Shown here in pieces: positions 9,321 through 17,221 of a stretch of DNA of 64,000 nucleotides. The DNA comes from Pseudomonas sp. BSw22131. Lineage in GTDB: Bacteria; Pseudomonadota; Gammaproteobacteria; Pseudomonadales; Pseudomonadaceae. The notes beneath the pieces are model-generated. The model worked only from the letters and a program-made list of their open reading frames with translations, was not told the DNA's origin and did not search any database. The position numbers and the translations under genes were made by a program. Position 1 is the stretch's first letter, and every line of letters begins with the position of its first letter. The DNA lies in the NCBI RefSeq assembly GCF_026810445.1, contig NZ_CP113949.1:5627501-5691500 (forward strand), read 5' to 3'.

Positions 9321-9638
9321 ATGTCCCGCCTACGCCTGATGAGCGCTGCAGCCCTATTGATCGCAGCAACAAGCGCCAGCGCTTCAAGCTTTTATGTCAC
9401 TACCGACACTTTGGTGCGCGCAATCGACGCCTCGTCCAACGCAACGTCCAATATCTCCTCATCGTTCAAGGACGACAAAATCGTCCTCGCTGCTCGCGAC
9501 GATGCAGCCAGCTTCGTCGCCACCAAGGGCGATATCCGCAGCGCTCAGCTTGAAGGTGCGTTTCAGCACATTCGTGCGACATCTCCGCAGATCAATGCCA
9601 CCGATGCACAGTTGGCTCAAGCCATCCTGGCGATCTGA
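9321..9638 (+). CDS. DUF2388 family small secreted protein, copy 1
   Basis: This 105-residue protein has a cleavable signal peptide (about residues 1-21, ending ATSASA). The mature domain of about 80 residues has the conserved block DDKIVLAARDDAASFVATKG followed by a helix IRSAQLEGAFQHIR and a C-terminal LAQAILAI. This is the DUF2388 pattern, known mainly from Pseudomonas and without a known function. The ATG at 9321 follows CCTGGAG. It is the first of three paralogues in tandem, all ahead of a large secreted metalloprotease-like protein, so it is probably periplasmic. Confidence 0.85.
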   Translation: MSRLRLMSAAALLIAATSASASSFYVTTDTLVRAIDASSNATSNISSSFKDDKIVLAARDDAASFVATKGDIRSAQLEGAFQHIRATSPQINATDAQLAQAILAI

Positions 9639-9742
9639 TTCAGTAACCTGACAGGTTAAGGCTCAGCATGGCCCGTTCCCGGACTAGCCCTGGAACGGCC
9701 ATTGCGCTAGCCTTGCCGCTCGTTTCGCCAGTATCGAGACCC

Positions 9743-10048
9743 ATGCATTTACTGCCTCGCTCATTGATTGCGTCGATTTGTGGCCTGCTCTGGAATGCTC
9801 AGGCCCAGGCTTTCGATGTCACTACGCAAAGCCTGGTCAAATCAGGATTCGCCACCTCCCAAGTGACGACCGGTCCTTTCGATAACAAACTGATACTTGC
9901 CGCCCAGGATGATGCTGCAGCGTTTCTTGCCAGTGACGGCCAACTGCGAGGAGCACAACTGGAGTCGGCGTTGTTGTACCTGCGCCAGACCCGGCCAAAA
10001 CTTCGTGCGAGCGACCTTGAACTGGCGCAAGCAATTCTCGTCCAATAG
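9743..10048 (+). CDS. DUF2388 family small secreted protein, copy 2
   Basis: This second paralogue has 101 residues with a signal peptide ending NAQAQA and the mature core DNKLILAAQDDAAAFLASDG, QLRGAQLESALLYLR and LAQAILVQ. The ATG at 9743 gives a normal signal peptide; an in-frame ATG at 9668 would add 25 residues before it and seems less likely. It lies 104 bp after copy 1 and 37 bp before copy 3. Function is unknown. Confidence 0.8.
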   Translation: MHLLPRSLIASICGLLWNAQAQAFDVTTQSLVKSGFATSQVTTGPFDNKLILAAQDDAAAFLASDGQLRGAQLESALLYLRQTRPKLRASDLELAQAILVQ

Positions 10049-10085
10049 CCACTTTTCATATCTTCTGTATTTCTGGAGACGTTCC

Positions 10086-10406
10086 ATGCGTACCCCGCTG
10101 ATTGCCGCAGCCTTGGGCCTGCTTCTGCTGGCTGACATGGCTCAGGCGCAAACCCTGAAAGCCACCAGTAACATCATCGTCCGCGCTTTTGGCCGCACCA
10201 TCGATTTTACTTCCGATACCACCACCTCCATTCGTGACTCAAAAGTTGTGTTGGCAGCCAAAGACGATGCCGCCAGCTACGTTGCCACTCGGGGCGATAT
10301 TCACGGCTCTCAGCTCGACGCCGCGTTTGCTACCTTGCGCGAACGTCTGCCCGAAGCCCGCAATGCCAGTGATCAGGTACTCGCTGAAGCCATCCTCGCA
10401 CTGTGA
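10086..10406 (+). CDS. DUF2388 family small secreted protein, copy 3
   Basis: This third paralogue has 106 residues with a signal peptide ending ADMAQA and the core DSKVVLAAKDDAASYVATRG, IHGSQLDAAFATLRERL and LAEAILAL. The ATG at 10086 follows CTGGAG. Its stop overlaps the start of the DUF4105 gene, so the two are translationally coupled. Across the three copies the AxDDAA(S/A) block, the helix and the AxAIL C-terminus are the best conserved parts. Confidence 0.85.
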   Translation: MRTPLIAAALGLLLLADMAQAQTLKATSNIIVRAFGRTIDFTSDTTTSIRDSKVVLAAKDDAASYVATRGDIHGSQLDAAFATLRERLPEARNASDQVLAEAILAL

Positions 10407-12364
10407 GGAGAGTCGCCGTCTGGCTGATGGCGTCGGCACTTTCGTTGCTGTGCAGCAATGCCTTCGCCGACCTCAGTCTGGCGCTCAATACCGATGGCTT
10501 GAGCGCTGCGCAGATCCGGGCAAGCCAGGCGCTGCTTGACGAAGCCATGCTCAAGTTGCCGCCGAAGTTCGTCAGCAAGCTTGATCGCAAGGTTGAAGTG
10601 CACTGGTCGGATCACATGCCGAGCAACGCTTATGGCCAGGCGGACGGGCCTTACCGGCTGGACTTGAACCTCAATCTGCTGGCAACGCTGACCGATGGCA
10701 CTGCTGCCACAACTAAAACCACCCGCCCTCATGGCACTGTGCGCAATGAAATGCTCGCCACGGTCCTGCATGAACTCACCCATATCTATGATCGCGCCCA
10801 ACTCTGGTCGGACTCTGACCGGTCGTTGATATTCATGTGTGGGCGCCGGGCGAGCAGCCTGGGCAAAGTTGGACTGCCCGATAACTGTCGCGGCCAGACG
10901 GATCGGCGCTTTACGCTGAGCGACGATCCACGATTGCTGGATCTTGCTGGCTGGCCGCAATACGTCGGACGGCGAGGGGACCGCGAGGAAAAGAACGGCC
11001 AGGTTGCCCGTAGCCCGGACATCTACGAAATCAGCAGTCCCATCGAATTCGTCGCCGTAAACATGGAGTACTTCCTGCTGGACCCGGCATACGCGTGCCG
11101 TCGCCCTGCGCTCTACGATTACTACAAACAACATTTTGGCTGGGCGCCGCCCGACAAGGTTGAATGCCCGAAGGCTTACCCGTTTCTCAACGCGGGCAAC
11201 GACTTCGCCCGTGAGCCGCTCGGCAAGCTCGACCCTGAGCGCGTCTATGAAGTTGACTATCTGCTAGCGGAAGCCAATCAGAACATTGCCAGCCGCTGGG
11301 GTCATTCGATGCTGCGTCTGGTGATCTGTAAGCCTGGGCGACCACGCGGGCCGGACTGCCGGCTCGATCTGGATCAACACCTGGTGCTTTCCTACCGTGC
11401 GTTCGTCAACGACCTGCAACTGTCGAGCTGGAGCGGCTTAACCGGCGGCTATCCGTCGCGGCTATTCGTACTGCCCCTGGGTCAGGTCATAGACGAGTAC
11501 ACCAAGACCGAATTGCGCAGCCTGGCGTCAGTGCCGATGAAGTTGTCTCGTGCAGAGATCGACGGTCTGGTGCAGCGTGCAGCCGAAATGCACTGGGCTT
11601 ACGACGGCGACTACTGGTTTTTGTCCAATAACTGCGCGGTAGAAAACCTCAAGCTTTTGCGCAGCGGGACCAATGATCCAAAGCTCCAGAACCTCGACAG
11701 CATCTTGCCAAATGGCCTGCTTGAAGTACTCAAAGGCCGCGGTCTGGCCGACACCAGCGTCCTGGACGATCCCAAGGAAGCGCTGCGGCTGGGTTATCGC
11801 TTCGATTCTTACCGTGATCGTTATCAGGCAATGTTCGACGTACTGCGCAAGAGCTTGCCGATCAAGCAGACCTCGGTCGAGGACTGGCTGGCGCTGGCTG
11901 CCAAAGATCGTACGCCCTGGTTCGCTCAGGCAGATTTGCGGACCAGCGCCGCGATGCTGCTGCTCGAACAGGCCAGCCTGCGTCGCCAGTTGCTGCTGGC
12001 TCAGGACGAAGTAAAACAACGCTACCTCAGCGCCCGCGAGCAAAAGGACAACAGCGTTGCCCACGCTACCGGGACTCTGCAGGACATCCTTGCCAACAGC
12101 GGTTTCCTCAGCCGACCAGCAGAACTGCTTGGCAGCGGCGGCTATGGTTTGCCGCAGGAAGGCGAGTGGCAACGATTGGAGGCAGAAAGCACCCAGCGCC
12201 AGAAACAGCTGCAGAGGCTGACGGGCGATCTGGATCAAGAGGTGAGGGCGCTGCTGGAGCCTGAGCGCGCCAAGGAAATTGCCGCCACCGAGGCCAACCT
12301 CAAACAGATCGGTGAGCACCTGCGGGCCTTACACAAAGCGGCGGGTGGACTTGAGCTGCCGTAA
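10403..12364 (+). CDS. secreted DUF4105 (Lnb N-terminal periplasmic)-type protein with HExxH motif
   Basis: This 653-residue exported protein has no established function. It has a signal peptide (residues 1-22, ending SNAFA). A zinc-metalloprotease-like segment follows, VLHELTHIYDRA, with H123, E124 and H127 and a possible third ligand E215 in EFVAVNMEYFL. Next comes a DUF4105 region with RWGHSMLRLV (H301) and WFLSNNCAVENL (C411), and finally a C-terminal coiled-coil-like part (about residues 510-650) rich in Q, E, R and L. The GTG start at 10403 overlaps the stop of the third DUF2388 gene and gives a basic signal-peptide N-region; an ATG at 10427 is the alternative. The pairing suggests that the DUF2388 proteins are partners, inhibitors or substrates, which is inference. 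Confidence 0.82.
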   Translation: MRRVAVWLMASALSLLCSNAFADLSLALNTDGLSAAQIRASQALLDEAMLKLPPKFVSKLDRKVEVHWSDHMPSNAYGQADGPYRLDLNLNLLATLTDGTAATTKTTRPHGTVRNEMLATVLHELTHIYDRAQLWSDSDRSLIFMCGRRASSLGKVGLPDNCRGQTDRRFTLSDDPRLLDLAGWPQYVGRRGDREEKNGQVARSPDIYEISSPIEFVAVNMEYFLLDPAYACRRPALYDYYKQHFGWAPPDKVECPKAYPFLNAGNDFAREPLGKLDPERVYEVDYLLAEANQNIASRWGHSMLRLVICKPGRPRGPDCRLDLDQHLVLSYRAFVNDLQLSSWSGLTGGYPSRLFVLPLGQVIDEYTKTELRSLASVPMKLSRAEIDGLVQRAAEMHWAYDGDYWFLSNNCAVENLKLLRSGTNDPKLQNLDSILPNGLLEVLKGRGLADTSVLDDPKEALRLGYRFDSYRDRYQAMFDVLRKSLPIKQTSVEDWLALAAKDRTPWFAQADLRTSAAMLLLEQASLRRQLLLAQDEVKQRYLSAREQKDNSVAHATGTLQDILANSGFLSRPAELLGSGGYGLPQEGEWQRLEAESTQRQKQLQRLTGDLDQEVRALLEPERAKEIAATEANLKQIGEHLRALHKAAGGLELP

Positions 12365-12373
12365 CTCGACTGA

Positions 12374-12775
12374 CTAAATCGCTTCCTCTGGCTCACCTGG
12401 CAGTTGTTCATCCAAGTGGAGCCAGGGCAAGCGGCTGTCAGTCCAGATGTGGCGAGACGCGGATGCCTGCTCAGGATGGTCCAGCGTCGCGATGGTGACG
12501 TCCATTTCTTCAGGGCTGTTACGGCTCAACAGCGCCACCTGTGCCCCACAGTTGTTGCAGAAATACCGCACACACGTTGGCCCCGAGTCATAGGCTGTGG
12601 GACTGCCCGCCAACCATTTGAACGAGCCGATCGGGACCGAGATCCAAGTCATGACAATACCGCCCGATGTCCGCCGACAGATCGAGCAATGGCAATGGGC
12701 GATGTCGGCCAATGGCGCATCGAATTCGTAACGCAGATTGCCGCAATGGCATCCGCCCGTGTGCAACTCGCTCAT
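12374..12775 (-). CDS. GFA family (glutathione-dependent formaldehyde-activating enzyme-like) protein
   Basis: This 133-residue zinc protein shows the CENP-V/GFA pattern: GGCHCGNLRYEF near the N-terminus, AHCHCSICRR and RYFCNNCGAQV, giving the Cys clusters that bind two zinc ions. The family includes S-hydroxymethylglutathione synthase, but most small members are of unknown substrate. It converges with the DUF4105 gene, 9 bp apart, and has no operon partner. Confidence 0.88.
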   Translation of the reverse strand: MSELHTGGCHCGNLRYEFDAPLADIAHCHCSICRRTSGGIVMTWISVPIGSFKWLAGSPTAYDSGPTCVRYFCNNCGAQVALLSRNSPEEMDVTIATLDHPEQASASRHIWTDSRLPWLHLDEQLPGEPEEAI

Positions 12776-13100
12776 GGTCTTGGCTCCTTGTGGGTTTCAG
12801 TTCAGACCCTGCCCGACGTTAATCGCTTCATCGATTGTCTGACGATCAACGGGAAGGGCGTCGAAAGCTGGCTGAAAGCTTGGAGCTTTAGCATCCCCCC
12901 ACCGCCGGCAAAAGACCGGTCAGCCAGGTAGGACGTTTCTGACGTTCATCGGCCCAGTCAACAACAACAATTTTGGTGAACCTGATGCTTGCTCGCGCCC
13001 CGCAGTACTTTCCACATTCTTTCCCTCTCCACGCACCGTCCATTTGAGCTGATCACTCCTTTTCGTCTTCCTCAAATTACGTCTTGTCTGGAGAACTCCT
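12776..13100. other. 325-bp intergenic region before the citrate transporter
   Basis: No gene is seen here. It contains the A-rich run AACAACAACAA at 12960-12970, which fits the AAnAAnAA pattern of Hfq/Crc target sites. A TCTGGAGA ribosome site lies just before the transporter ATG. Confidence 0.5.
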
Positions 13101-14408
13101 ATGTTGACCTTCCTCGGCTTCGCCATGGTTGTGGCCTTTATGTACCTGATCATGAGCAAACGCCTGTCGGCGCTGATCGCTCTGATCATAGTGCCAATCA
13201 TATTTGCTCTGTTCGGTGGTTTCGCACCGGAAATCGGCCCAATGATGCTGGCAGGCATTACCAAGTTGGCGCCGACCGGCGTCATGCTTATGTTCGCCAT
13301 TCTTTACTTCGCACTGATGATCGACTCGGGCCTGTTCGACCCCGCGGTGCGCAAGATTCTCAAGCTGGTTAAAGGCGACCCGGTAAAAGTGTCTGTCGGC
13401 ACTGCCGTGCTGGCACTGGTGGTGTCGCTGGACGGTGACGGCGCAACCACTTACATGATCTGCGTCGCGGCAATGCTGCCGTTGTACAGCCGTATCGGCA
13501 TGAGCCCGCGGATCATGGCCGGTCTGATCATTCTGGCCGGTGGCGTGATGAATATGACCCCATGGGGCGGTCCGACCGCACGTGCGGCCAGTGCGCTGCA
13601 TGTGGATCCGTCCGACATCTTCGTCCCCATGATCCCTGCGATGCTCGCTGGCGTTGTGGCGATTCTGGTGATCGCCTACTTCTACGGCAAAAAAGAGCGC
13701 GCGCGTCTCGGTGAGTTGCACTTGGCGGGCGATGAAGTCGACCACAGTGAAATCAGCGTTTCCCAATTCCCTGAAGCTCGTCGTCCCAAGCTGATCTGGT
13801 TCAACGCCGGCTTGACGCTGGTACTCATGGTCGCGCTGATCATGGGCCTGCTGCCGCTGCCCGTGCTGTTCATGATCGCCTTCAGTATCGCGATGATCGT
13901 CAACTATCCATGCCTTCAGGCTCAAAAAGACCGAGTCGCTGCTCACTCCGGCAGTGTTCTGGCAGTCGTCGGTTTGATCTTCGCAGCAGGTATTTTCACC
14001 GGTATCCTGACCGGCACCGGCATGGTCGATGCGATGTCGAAAAGCTTGCTGGCAGTGATTCCGGACGCTCTGGGGCCGTATCTGGCGGTCATCACGGCTC
14101 TGGTCAGCATGCCGTTCACCTTTTTCATGTCCAACGACGCGTTTTACTATGGCGTGCTGCCGGTACTGGCTGAAGCCGCCGCGCACTACGGCATCACCCC
14201 GGTTGAAATGGCACGTGCCTCGATCGTCGGTCAGCCCGTCCACTTGCTCAGCCCGCTGGTTCCGTCGACATACCTGCTGGTGGCACTGGCAGGCATTGAA
14301 TTTGGCGATCATCAGCGCTTCACCCTCAAGTGGGCGGTGCTGGTTTGCCTGTGCATAATGGTCGCTGCGTTGCTGATGGGGATCTTCCCCTTCTTCAGCA
14401 GCATCTGA
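13101..14408 (+). CDS. CitMHS family citrate-metal/proton symporter
   Basis: This 435-residue inner-membrane protein has about 11-12 predicted helices and the CitMHS pattern. It starts MLTFLGFAMVVAFMYLIMSK, carries the SLDGDGATTYMI motif near residue 112, GGVMNMTPWGGPTARAA near 150, and FFMSNDAFYYGVLPVLAE near 340. CitMHS proteins carry citrate as a complex with Mg2+, Ca2+ or other divalent ions. It stands alone with CTGGAG before the ATG. No adjacent two-component regulator is present. Substrate metal is not readable from sequence. Confidence 0.9.
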   Translation: MLTFLGFAMVVAFMYLIMSKRLSALIALIIVPIIFALFGGFAPEIGPMMLAGITKLAPTGVMLMFAILYFALMIDSGLFDPAVRKILKLVKGDPVKVSVGTAVLALVVSLDGDGATTYMICVAAMLPLYSRIGMSPRIMAGLIILAGGVMNMTPWGGPTARAASALHVDPSDIFVPMIPAMLAGVVAILVIAYFYGKKERARLGELHLAGDEVDHSEISVSQFPEARRPKLIWFNAGLTLVLMVALIMGLLPLPVLFMIAFSIAMIVNYPCLQAQKDRVAAHSGSVLAVVGLIFAAGIFTGILTGTGMVDAMSKSLLAVIPDALGPYLAVITALVSMPFTFFMSNDAFYYGVLPVLAEAAAHYGITPVEMARASIVGQPVHLLSPLVPSTYLLVALAGIEFGDHQRFTLKWAVLVCLCIMVAALLMGIFPFFSSI

Positions 14409-14421
14409 GGCCAATGACTCA

Positions 14422-14448
14422 CTCGCCGTCGTCAGCGACGATGGCGAG
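14422..14448. other. near-perfect 27-bp dyad between citrate transporter and terC
   Basis: CTCGCC at 14422 pairs with GGCGAG ending at 14448, and the interior is also almost fully self-complementary. There is no T tract, so it could be a weak terminator, an mRNA processing hairpin or a protein site in the 67-bp gap. Confidence 0.4.
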
Positions 14449-14475
14449 AACTAGACAAGCTCAAAGGATTACCTA

Positions 14476-15243
14476 ATGGAATGGCTGACCAACCCAGAGA
14501 TCTGGGTTGCTTTCTTTACGCTGACTGCCCTGGAGATCGTTCTGGGCATCGATAACATCATCATGATTTCGATTCTGGTCAGTCGCATGCCCAAATCGAT
14601 GCAGGCGCGCACACGAATCTTCGGCCTGGCGCTGGCGATGGTCACGCGTATCCTGCTGTTGCTGTCGATCACCTGGGTCATGCAGTTGACAGCCGATCTA
14701 TTCGTGGTGCTGGGCCAGGGCATTTCCGGTCGAGACCTGATCCTGTTCTTCGGTGGCCTGTTCCTGCTCTGGAAGAGCTCGCAAGAGATCTACCACGGTA
14801 TGGAAGGGGAGGAGGAAACCGTCGATGAGCCCCAGGGCAAGGGCGGCAAGTTCATGTACACCATCATCCAGATCGCGATAATCGACATCGTGTTCTCGCT
14901 GGATTCAGTGATCACCGCAGTCGGCATGGTGTCGCACGTACCGGTCATGGTCGCTGCAATCGTGGTTGCCGTGCTGGTCATGATGCTCTGCTCGGGCTTC
15001 ATCAGCAGCTTCATCGACAAGCACCCTTCGCTGAAGATGCTCGCGCTGTCGTTCCTGATCGTGGTCGGTACAGTATTGATTGCCGACGCGTTCGACTTCC
15101 ACGTACCCAAGGGCTATGTCTACTTTGCCATGGCGTTCTCGCTGGCGGTGGAAGCCGTCAACATCAAGATGCGCACCTCGATGGCCAAGAAGAAAGCAAT
15201 GAGCGACCCGGTGAAACTTCGCAAGGACGTTCCGGGTCAATAA
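14476..15243 (+). CDS. TerC family integral membrane protein
   Basis: This 255-residue membrane protein has about seven helices with the TerC signatures ALEIVLGIDNIIMISIL (residues about 16-32) and IDIVFSLDSVITAVGM (about 136-152), the two metal-binding-like acidic repeats of the family. TerC/MeeF/YkoY proteins export manganese or metalate exoenzymes in bacteria studied; tellurite resistance is historical. No yybP-ykoY riboswitch could fit in the 67-bp upstream gap. A strong terminator follows. Confidence 0.88.
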   Translation: MEWLTNPEIWVAFFTLTALEIVLGIDNIIMISILVSRMPKSMQARTRIFGLALAMVTRILLLLSITWVMQLTADLFVVLGQGISGRDLILFFGGLFLLWKSSQEIYHGMEGEEETVDEPQGKGGKFMYTIIQIAIIDIVFSLDSVITAVGMVSHVPVMVAAIVVAVLVMMLCSGFISSFIDKHPSLKMLALSFLIVVGTVLIADAFDFHVPKGYVYFAMAFSLAVEAVNIKMRTSMAKKKAMSDPVKLRKDVPGQ

Positions 15244-15268
15244 CACCCTGATACACGGTCGCTGACAT

Positions 15269-15294
15269 AACGGGGCACTGAGTGCCCCGTTTTC
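15269..15294 (+). terminator. intrinsic terminator after terC
   Basis: A hairpin of CGGGGCAC and GTGCCCCG with a 3-nt loop is followed by TTTT, 25 bp after the stop. Confidence 0.88.
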
Positions 15295-15511
15295 ATTACT
15301 GCCATGTTCGCGGGCAAGTCGGCGTTGGTTGACGTATCAAACGTCTGATTTATGACATATTTGTTTCAAAATCACTATTCCGTGTACGATGCTGGCGCTA
15401 AGGCCAATGGCCAACTAAAGCTTGATTGAGCGGCTTTGAAGCTCAGCACTCGCTACACGCTGCACCTTCAATCTTTTGCTCACACGAGCAACCTTCAGGG
15501 GGCTTTTTCGT

Positions 15512-17155
15512 ATGCTGACCCTGCTCGATTTGCTGTCCGCCGTCGCGCTGCTGATCTGGGGCACCCACATTGTTCGGACCGGGATTTTGCGCGTCTACGG
15601 CTCACAACTGCGCCGCGTCCTCAGTCAGAACATGTCCAAGCGTCCGCTGGCTTTTGTAGCCGGCATTCTGGTCACGGCACTGGTGCAGAGCAGTAACGCC
15701 ACCGCCATGCTCGTCACCTCATTTGTTGGCCAAGGCCTGATGGGGCTTACGCCGGCACTCGCCATCATGCTGGGCGCCGATGTCGGCACAGCGCTGATGT
15801 CGCGAATTCTCACCTTCGATCTCTCGTGGCTGTCGCCGCTACTGATATTCCTTGGGGTGGTCTTTTTCCTGTCACGCAAGCAAACCCGCATCGGTCAGCT
15901 CGGTCGCGTCGGGATCGGGCTGGGCCTGATTGTCCTGGCGCTGCAATTGATCGTCAGCGCTGCGGCGCCCATCACGCAAGCTGCCGGCGTGAAGGTGCTG
16001 TTCGCATCACTGACCGGCGACATCCTGCTCGATGCCTTGGTCGGTGCGATGTTTGCGCTGATCTCCTATTCCAGTCTGGCCGCCGTATTGCTGACCGCGA
16101 CGCTGGCGGGTGCGGAAATCATCAGCTTGCCGGTGGCTATCGGCCTGGTGATCGGCGCCAACATCGGTAGCGGCCTGCTGGCCTTTCTCAGCACCAGCAT
16201 GCAGAACGTAGCGGGGCGCCAGGTTGCGCTTGGCAGCTTGCTGTACAAGCTGATCGGTCTGCTGCTGATCATCCCGGTGCTCACGCCGCTGGTGAGCTGG
16301 ATGGACACGCTGCAACTGAGCCCGGCCAGCATGGTCATCAGTTTCCATGTCATTTATAACTCGCTGCGCTGCCTGATCATGCTCCCCACCGTCGGGCCGA
16401 TGGGGCGACTGTGTGCGTTGATATTGCCGGAGCAAGCGGAGACCAACACCCAGACCAAACCTCGCCATCTGGACCTGACTGCACTGGCAACGCCAAGCCT
16501 TGCCCTGGCCAATGCGGTCCGTGAAACCCTGCGCATGGGCGACTTGATCGACAGCATGCTCAACGCCATGCAGGAAGTGCTGCGTGGCAACCAGACAGCA
16601 GTGACGCAGGAAGTACGTCGCCTGAACGATGACGTTGAAGTGCTCTACAACGCGATCAAGCTGTATCTGGCGCAAATGCCCCGTGAAGACCTCAGCGACC
16701 AGGACAACCGCCGCTGGGCCGAAATCATCGAGCTGGCGATCAACCTGGAACTCGCCAGTGGCCTGATCGAACGCATGCTGCGCAAAGTCCAGCAGCAAAA
16801 AACCGCCCAGCGGCGTTCTTTCTCTGAAGTAGGGCTGGAGGAACTGTCCGGCCTGCATGCGCAGCTGATGTCCAATCTGCGGCTGGGGCTGTCGGTGTTT
16901 CTAAGTGGAGATCCTGAAAGCGCCCGCCAGCTGTTGCGTGAGAAACGTCGTTTCAGGGCACAGGAAAGACGGCTGGCTCATGCGCATGTAAGCAGGCTGC
17001 AACGTAAGATCGTGCAAAGTATCGAGACAAGCTCATTGCACCTGGAACTGATCGCCGATATGAAGCGGCTCAATTCGATGTTCTGCAGCAGTGCGTATGC
17101 GGTACTTGAAACCACTGACACGGGCGCGCTCTCCAGCGAGGCATTGCCGGACTGA
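15512..17155 (+). CDS. Na/Pi cotransporter family protein with PhoU-like C-terminus
   Basis: This 547-residue protein has an N-terminal Na+/phosphate cotransporter domain with two inverted repeats: ALVQSSNATAMLVTSFVGQG (near residue 65) and the second repeat ALISYSSLAAVLLTATLAG with IGANIGSGLLAF. About eight to nine helices lie over residues 1-310. The region from about 340 to 530 is a PhoU-like helical bundle in the cytoplasm. The ATG at 15512 has AGGGGG upstream and was chosen over an ATG at 15476. It stands alone. Confidence 0.88.
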   Translation: MLTLLDLLSAVALLIWGTHIVRTGILRVYGSQLRRVLSQNMSKRPLAFVAGILVTALVQSSNATAMLVTSFVGQGLMGLTPALAIMLGADVGTALMSRILTFDLSWLSPLLIFLGVVFFLSRKQTRIGQLGRVGIGLGLIVLALQLIVSAAAPITQAAGVKVLFASLTGDILLDALVGAMFALISYSSLAAVLLTATLAGAEIISLPVAIGLVIGANIGSGLLAFLSTSMQNVAGRQVALGSLLYKLIGLLLIIPVLTPLVSWMDTLQLSPASMVISFHVIYNSLRCLIMLPTVGPMGRLCALILPEQAETNTQTKPRHLDLTALATPSLALANAVRETLRMGDLIDSMLNAMQEVLRGNQTAVTQEVRRLNDDVEVLYNAIKLYLAQMPREDLSDQDNRRWAEIIELAINLELASGLIERMLRKVQQQKTAQRRSFSEVGLEELSGLHAQLMSNLRLGLSVFLSGDPESARQLLREKRRFRAQERRLAHAHVSRLQRKIVQSIETSSLHLELIADMKRLNSMFCSSAYAVLETTDTGALSSEALPD

Positions 17156-17221
17156 TAGGGTGAACGCAGCGACCGGATTGAAGTCTGTTACACATACCGG
17201 CCCGCAAGGAAGCCCGTTTTT

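Noticed and set aside
12863..12878. sigma-54-like sequence TGGCTGAAAGCTTGGA before the citrate transporter
   Set aside because: The essential -12 GC is GG and the -24 block also departs from consensus, so it is not convincing.
13077..14414. 445-codon open frame on the minus strand
   Set aside because: It is the shadow of the citrate transporter, with a His/Gln/Asp-rich translation typical of antisense of a membrane protein gene.
14409..14475. yybP-ykoY manganese riboswitch before terC
   Set aside because: The gap is 67 bp, too short for the aptamer, and none of its conserved loops is seen.
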